A stretch of 64,000 nt of DNA, taken from contig CAZQTW010000001.1 of the NCBI GenBank assembly GCA_964596165.1, positions 1 to 64,000 on the forward strand, read 5' to 3'. The notes under the pieces are model-generated. The model saw only the letters and a list, made by a program, of their open reading frames with translations. It was not told where the DNA came from and did not search any database. This DNA is from CAYUQT01 sp964596165 (GTDB lineage: Bacteria > Planctomycetota > Phycisphaerae > UBA1845 > JAFGLZ01). The position numbers and the translations under genes were made by a program. Shown one piece after another: positions 62,012-64,000 of this stretch. Every line of letters starts with the position of its first letter. The first letter of the stretch is position 1.

Positions 62012-62825
62012 CGCGTTCGCCAAACATACGATAGTACGCCAACGCAATGCCCCTGAGGGTCAGGTCCGGCACAACATGATCGACGAAATTGGCGTGCCGG
62101 GCGATCAACTCGGCGGCACCGCCCGTCAAGACGAGTTCGGGCCACTTGCCCATTTCGGTGGCGTAGCGCTCGACCACTTCTCGAAGCACGCCGATCGCGC
62201 CAAAAAAGATCCCGTTGTTGATTGCCTCTCGCGTGTCACGCCCCCAAGGGTTGGTCGGCGCTATGATTTCGACCATGGGCAGCGCCGCGGTGTGCTCCTG
62301 AAGAGATAATGCCGACAAACGCAGCCCTGGGAGAATCACCCCGCCCATGAAAACACCGTCATCACTCACGCAATCAATCGTGATGGCCGTTCCGAAGTCG
62401 GCCACGACGCAGGCCCGTCGAAGGTGGTCGTGTGCCGCCGCGGCGGCGCAAACCCGATCCACACCCACCGTCCGGGAGTTCGTGACATCCACGGACATCG
62501 GCAGGGCAACCTGATCGCGAATCACCAGCAGGTGCTGCCCCGTGATCTGGTGGACCAGTTCCCTGACCTCCTTGAGGATCTCCGGCGCGACCGAACCGGC
62601 CACAACCGCGCGGCCGGCCTGGGAATCGAGTCCGGACCAAAGGCGCGAGATGGCCTCCATCAGCCCTTTCTCGTCTCCGGCCTCCACCGCGATCCGATCG
62701 CCGACCTTGCCCTGATGTGCCGCCCCCAGATGAATACTGCTGTTCCCGATGTCGATGACCAGGAGCTCTCCCACCGGCTTATTGCCCAGGTCCGGCGATC
62801 GGTGCTGCGGAGGAGTCCTTGCCAT
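62004..62825 (-). CDS. coaX: Type III pantothenate kinase
   Basis: First enzyme of CoA synthesis, 273 residues. It belongs to the acetate-kinase-like fold: phosphate 1 motif LVIDIGNSSIHLG, the conserved Asp/Gly region VGVDRVCAAAAA, VVADFGTAITIDCV and GGVILPGLRLSALSL. Residues 1-18 are an extra N-terminal stretch compared with typical CoaX, so the true start may be a little downstream, although AAAGG lies 9 nt before the ATG. It overlaps the MnmE-like gene by 8 nt. Confidence 0.93.
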   Translation of the reverse strand: MARTPPQHRSPDLGNKPVGELLVIDIGNSSIHLGAAHQGKVGDRIAVEAGDEKGLMEAISRLWSGLDSQAGRAVVAGSVAPEILKEVRELVHQITGQHLLVIRDQVALPMSVDVTNSRTVGVDRVCAAAAAHDHLRRACVVADFGTAITIDCVSDDGVFMGGVILPGLRLSALSLQEHTAALPMVEIIAPTNPWGRDTREAINNGIFFGAIGVLREVVERYATEMGKWPELVLTGGAAELIARHANFVDHVVPDLTLRGIALAYYRMFGERDA

Positions 62826-62837
62826 GTCATTCGCCTT

Positions 62838-64000
62838 TCAGGCCATGCGTCGGAAGGTACTCTGAGCAATCGGACCGCGAAGCCTGGACCCGACATCCTT
62901 GCGGGCCGCGGCATCCGCCAAAACCCCGAACGTACCGTCGATCGCCTTCAGATATGCATCGATGACCGCGTCGTCGTGGGCAAGCGACAGCATCACGCCC
63001 TTGGCCGCCAGGAAACCGCGATCCAGCATCTCCTGGGTGAAAAGCGTCGAAAACGCCATGGTCTCGTCGCCAAAATCGAACACCATCGAGGGCAACGGCG
63101 GTTTGCCCAGAACCCTGATGGGCAGACCGTGCTTCGTCGCCAACTCGGCCAGACCTTCTCGAACCCTTCCGCCGAGGCGCCAGAAATGCTGAGGACCGTT
63201 GACGGCCCGGAGTTTCCGGATCGTCGCCAACGCCGCCGCAGGTCCGATGCCCTCCGTCCAGTAGCTGCTGCTAATGAACGACCGCTGCGCGGACTCCATG
63301 ACGTCGCGCCGGCCCATCACGGCCGCCATCGCGTAGCCGTTGCTCATGGCCTTCGCGATAACCGCCATGTCGCCCGTGATCCCCAGGACCTCTTCGGCTC
63401 CACCCATGGCATAACGGAAGCCGACCGTCACCTCGTCGAAGATCAGCACGCAGCCGTGTTCCGAAGCCAGCCTCCGCACCCTCGGCAGGAAATCGGGATG
63501 CGGATCGTACTGACGGATCGGCTCCATGATGATGGCCGCGAATTCGCCCGGGTATTGCTCAAGCAGCCCTTGGAGTTGCTCCGCATGGTTGTACTCGAAC
63601 GGCATCGCCGTGCCGGACAGCCCCTTCGGAACACCTTCCGCCGCCAACCCGGGGAGCAGGTGGCCGCGGAGGGAATCGCCGCCAGCCAGATTGGCCGCCA
63701 GATACCAGTCGCTCCACCCATGGTAGCCGCAGAAGGCGACTCGATCTCGACGCGTGTGGGCCCGTGCAATGCGAATGGCCACGGCCAACGCCTCGCCGCC
63801 GGTCCGAGTGAACCGAACCATCTCCGCACACTCGAAGATCTCGCACAGCAACTCGGCCAGTTCCACTTCGTCCGGAGAGTTCAGCGTCGTCGTTACGCCG
63901 TTCTCGATCCGCCGTCGCACGGCGGCGTCCACGTCGGGATCCGCGTACCCGCAGATCGCCTGTCCCACACTCATTTGCATGTCGATGAACTCGCGACCGG
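62838..64000 (-). CDS. Class III aminotransferase, glutamate-1-semialdehyde-aminomutase-like (partial, N-terminus off the window)
   Basis: PLP enzyme of the HemL/class III family. About 387 codons are visible; sequence before the first Met in the window is still in frame and typical (GREFIDMQMSVGQ), so the start lies beyond base 64000. PLP-binding pattern: IFDEVTVGFR with the Asp that binds the ring, and the Schiff-base lysine in AKAMSNGYAMAAV. ITGDMAVI and the YHGWSDWY loop are also present. The substrate set may differ from HemL; sugar aminotransferases in surface-polysaccharide clusters look similar. It is 12 nt upstream of coaX. Confidence 0.85.
   Translation of the reverse strand, partial: GREFIDMQMSVGQAICGYADPDVDAAVRRRIENGVTTTLNSPDEVELAELLCEIFECAEMVRFTRTGGEALAVAIRIARAHTRRDRVAFCGYHGWSDWYLAANLAGGDSLRGHLLPGLAAEGVPKGLSGTAMPFEYNHAEQLQGLLEQYPGEFAAIIMEPIRQYDPHPDFLPRVRRLASEHGCVLIFDEVTVGFRYAMGGAEEVLGITGDMAVIAKAMSNGYAMAAVMGRRDVMESAQRSFISSSYWTEGIGPAAALATIRKLRAVNGPQHFWRLGGRVREGLAELATKHGLPIRVLGKPPLPSMVFDFGDETMAFSTLFTQEMLDRGFLAAKGVMLSLAHDDAVIDAYLKAIDGTFGVLADAAARKDVGSRLRGPIAQSTFRRMA

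Overview
The window reads as a chromosomal segment of a high-GC, Gram-negative-type bacterium. Planctomycetota is the most likely phylum, perhaps a Phycisphaerae-like lineage. This is inference from gene content: a PEP-CTERM protein, a GH123-like DUF4091 protein next to a PmoA-family (DUF6807-like) protein, a TMTC-type membrane/TPR protein, a Pkn-like kinase with a C-terminal anchor, LPS heptose genes, an exported FG-GAP protein, and ATP synthase b and c subunits with signal-peptide-like N-termini. A run of 100 Ns inside a tandem array (52679-52778) points to a draft or metagenome assembly. No tRNA, rRNA, IS element, prophage or CRISPR array was recognised.

Layout. 1-3.5 kb (minus): the F0 part of an ATP synthase operon (atpZ-like, a small membrane protein, atpB, atpE, atpF, partial atpH) with a good upstream promoter. 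3.7-7.3 kb (minus): aspS followed by two PotB/PotC-type permeases. 7.6-13 kb (plus): an ABC-2 export module with a large membrane-anchored auxiliary protein. 13-16.3 kb (minus): a FecR-domain protein, a lipoprotein and an outer-membrane barrel. 16.5-19.5 kb (plus): SppA and a Gfo/Idh/MocA oxidoreductase. 19.6-23.5 kb (minus): a compact operon with a Memo-AMMECR1 fusion, a DUF362 protein and the partner radical SAM enzyme, all three with export signals. 23.8-31.5 kb: a VIT/vWA protein, an amidohydrolase with a lipoprotein, a PEP-CTERM protein and a transglutaminase-like protein.

31.7-35.4 kb: a ParA ATPase fused to an AMPK-type glycogen-binding domain, then hldE and gmhA (LPS heptose); the HldE kinase half lacks its catalytic Asp. 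35.4-40.2 kb: a ResB-like cytochrome c biogenesis protein and the PmoA-family/DUF4091 pair. 40.4-45.2 kb (minus): a PIG-L deacetylase and glcD-glcE-glcF with overlapping ends. 45.3-49.5 kb: a TIGR01777 epimerase, a dipeptide epimerase and a TMTC-like protein. 49.6-52.6 kb (plus): a second ABC module with a zinc-ribbon membrane protein. 52.6-55.6 kb: an FG-GAP secreted protein flanked by two different palindromic tandem-repeat arrays. 55.9-64 kb (minus): GH31, a DinB-like remnant, truA, a Ser/Thr kinase, a degenerate MnmE-like GTPase, coaX and a partial class III aminotransferase.

Together the genes describe energy conservation, envelope and LPS assembly, export, polysaccharide or sugar processing, and housekeeping. 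The strongest candidates for new biology are the exported AmmeMemoRadiSam-DUF362 operon, the ParA-glycogen-binding fusion, and two family members that have lost key residues (HldE kinase, MnmE-like GTPase).
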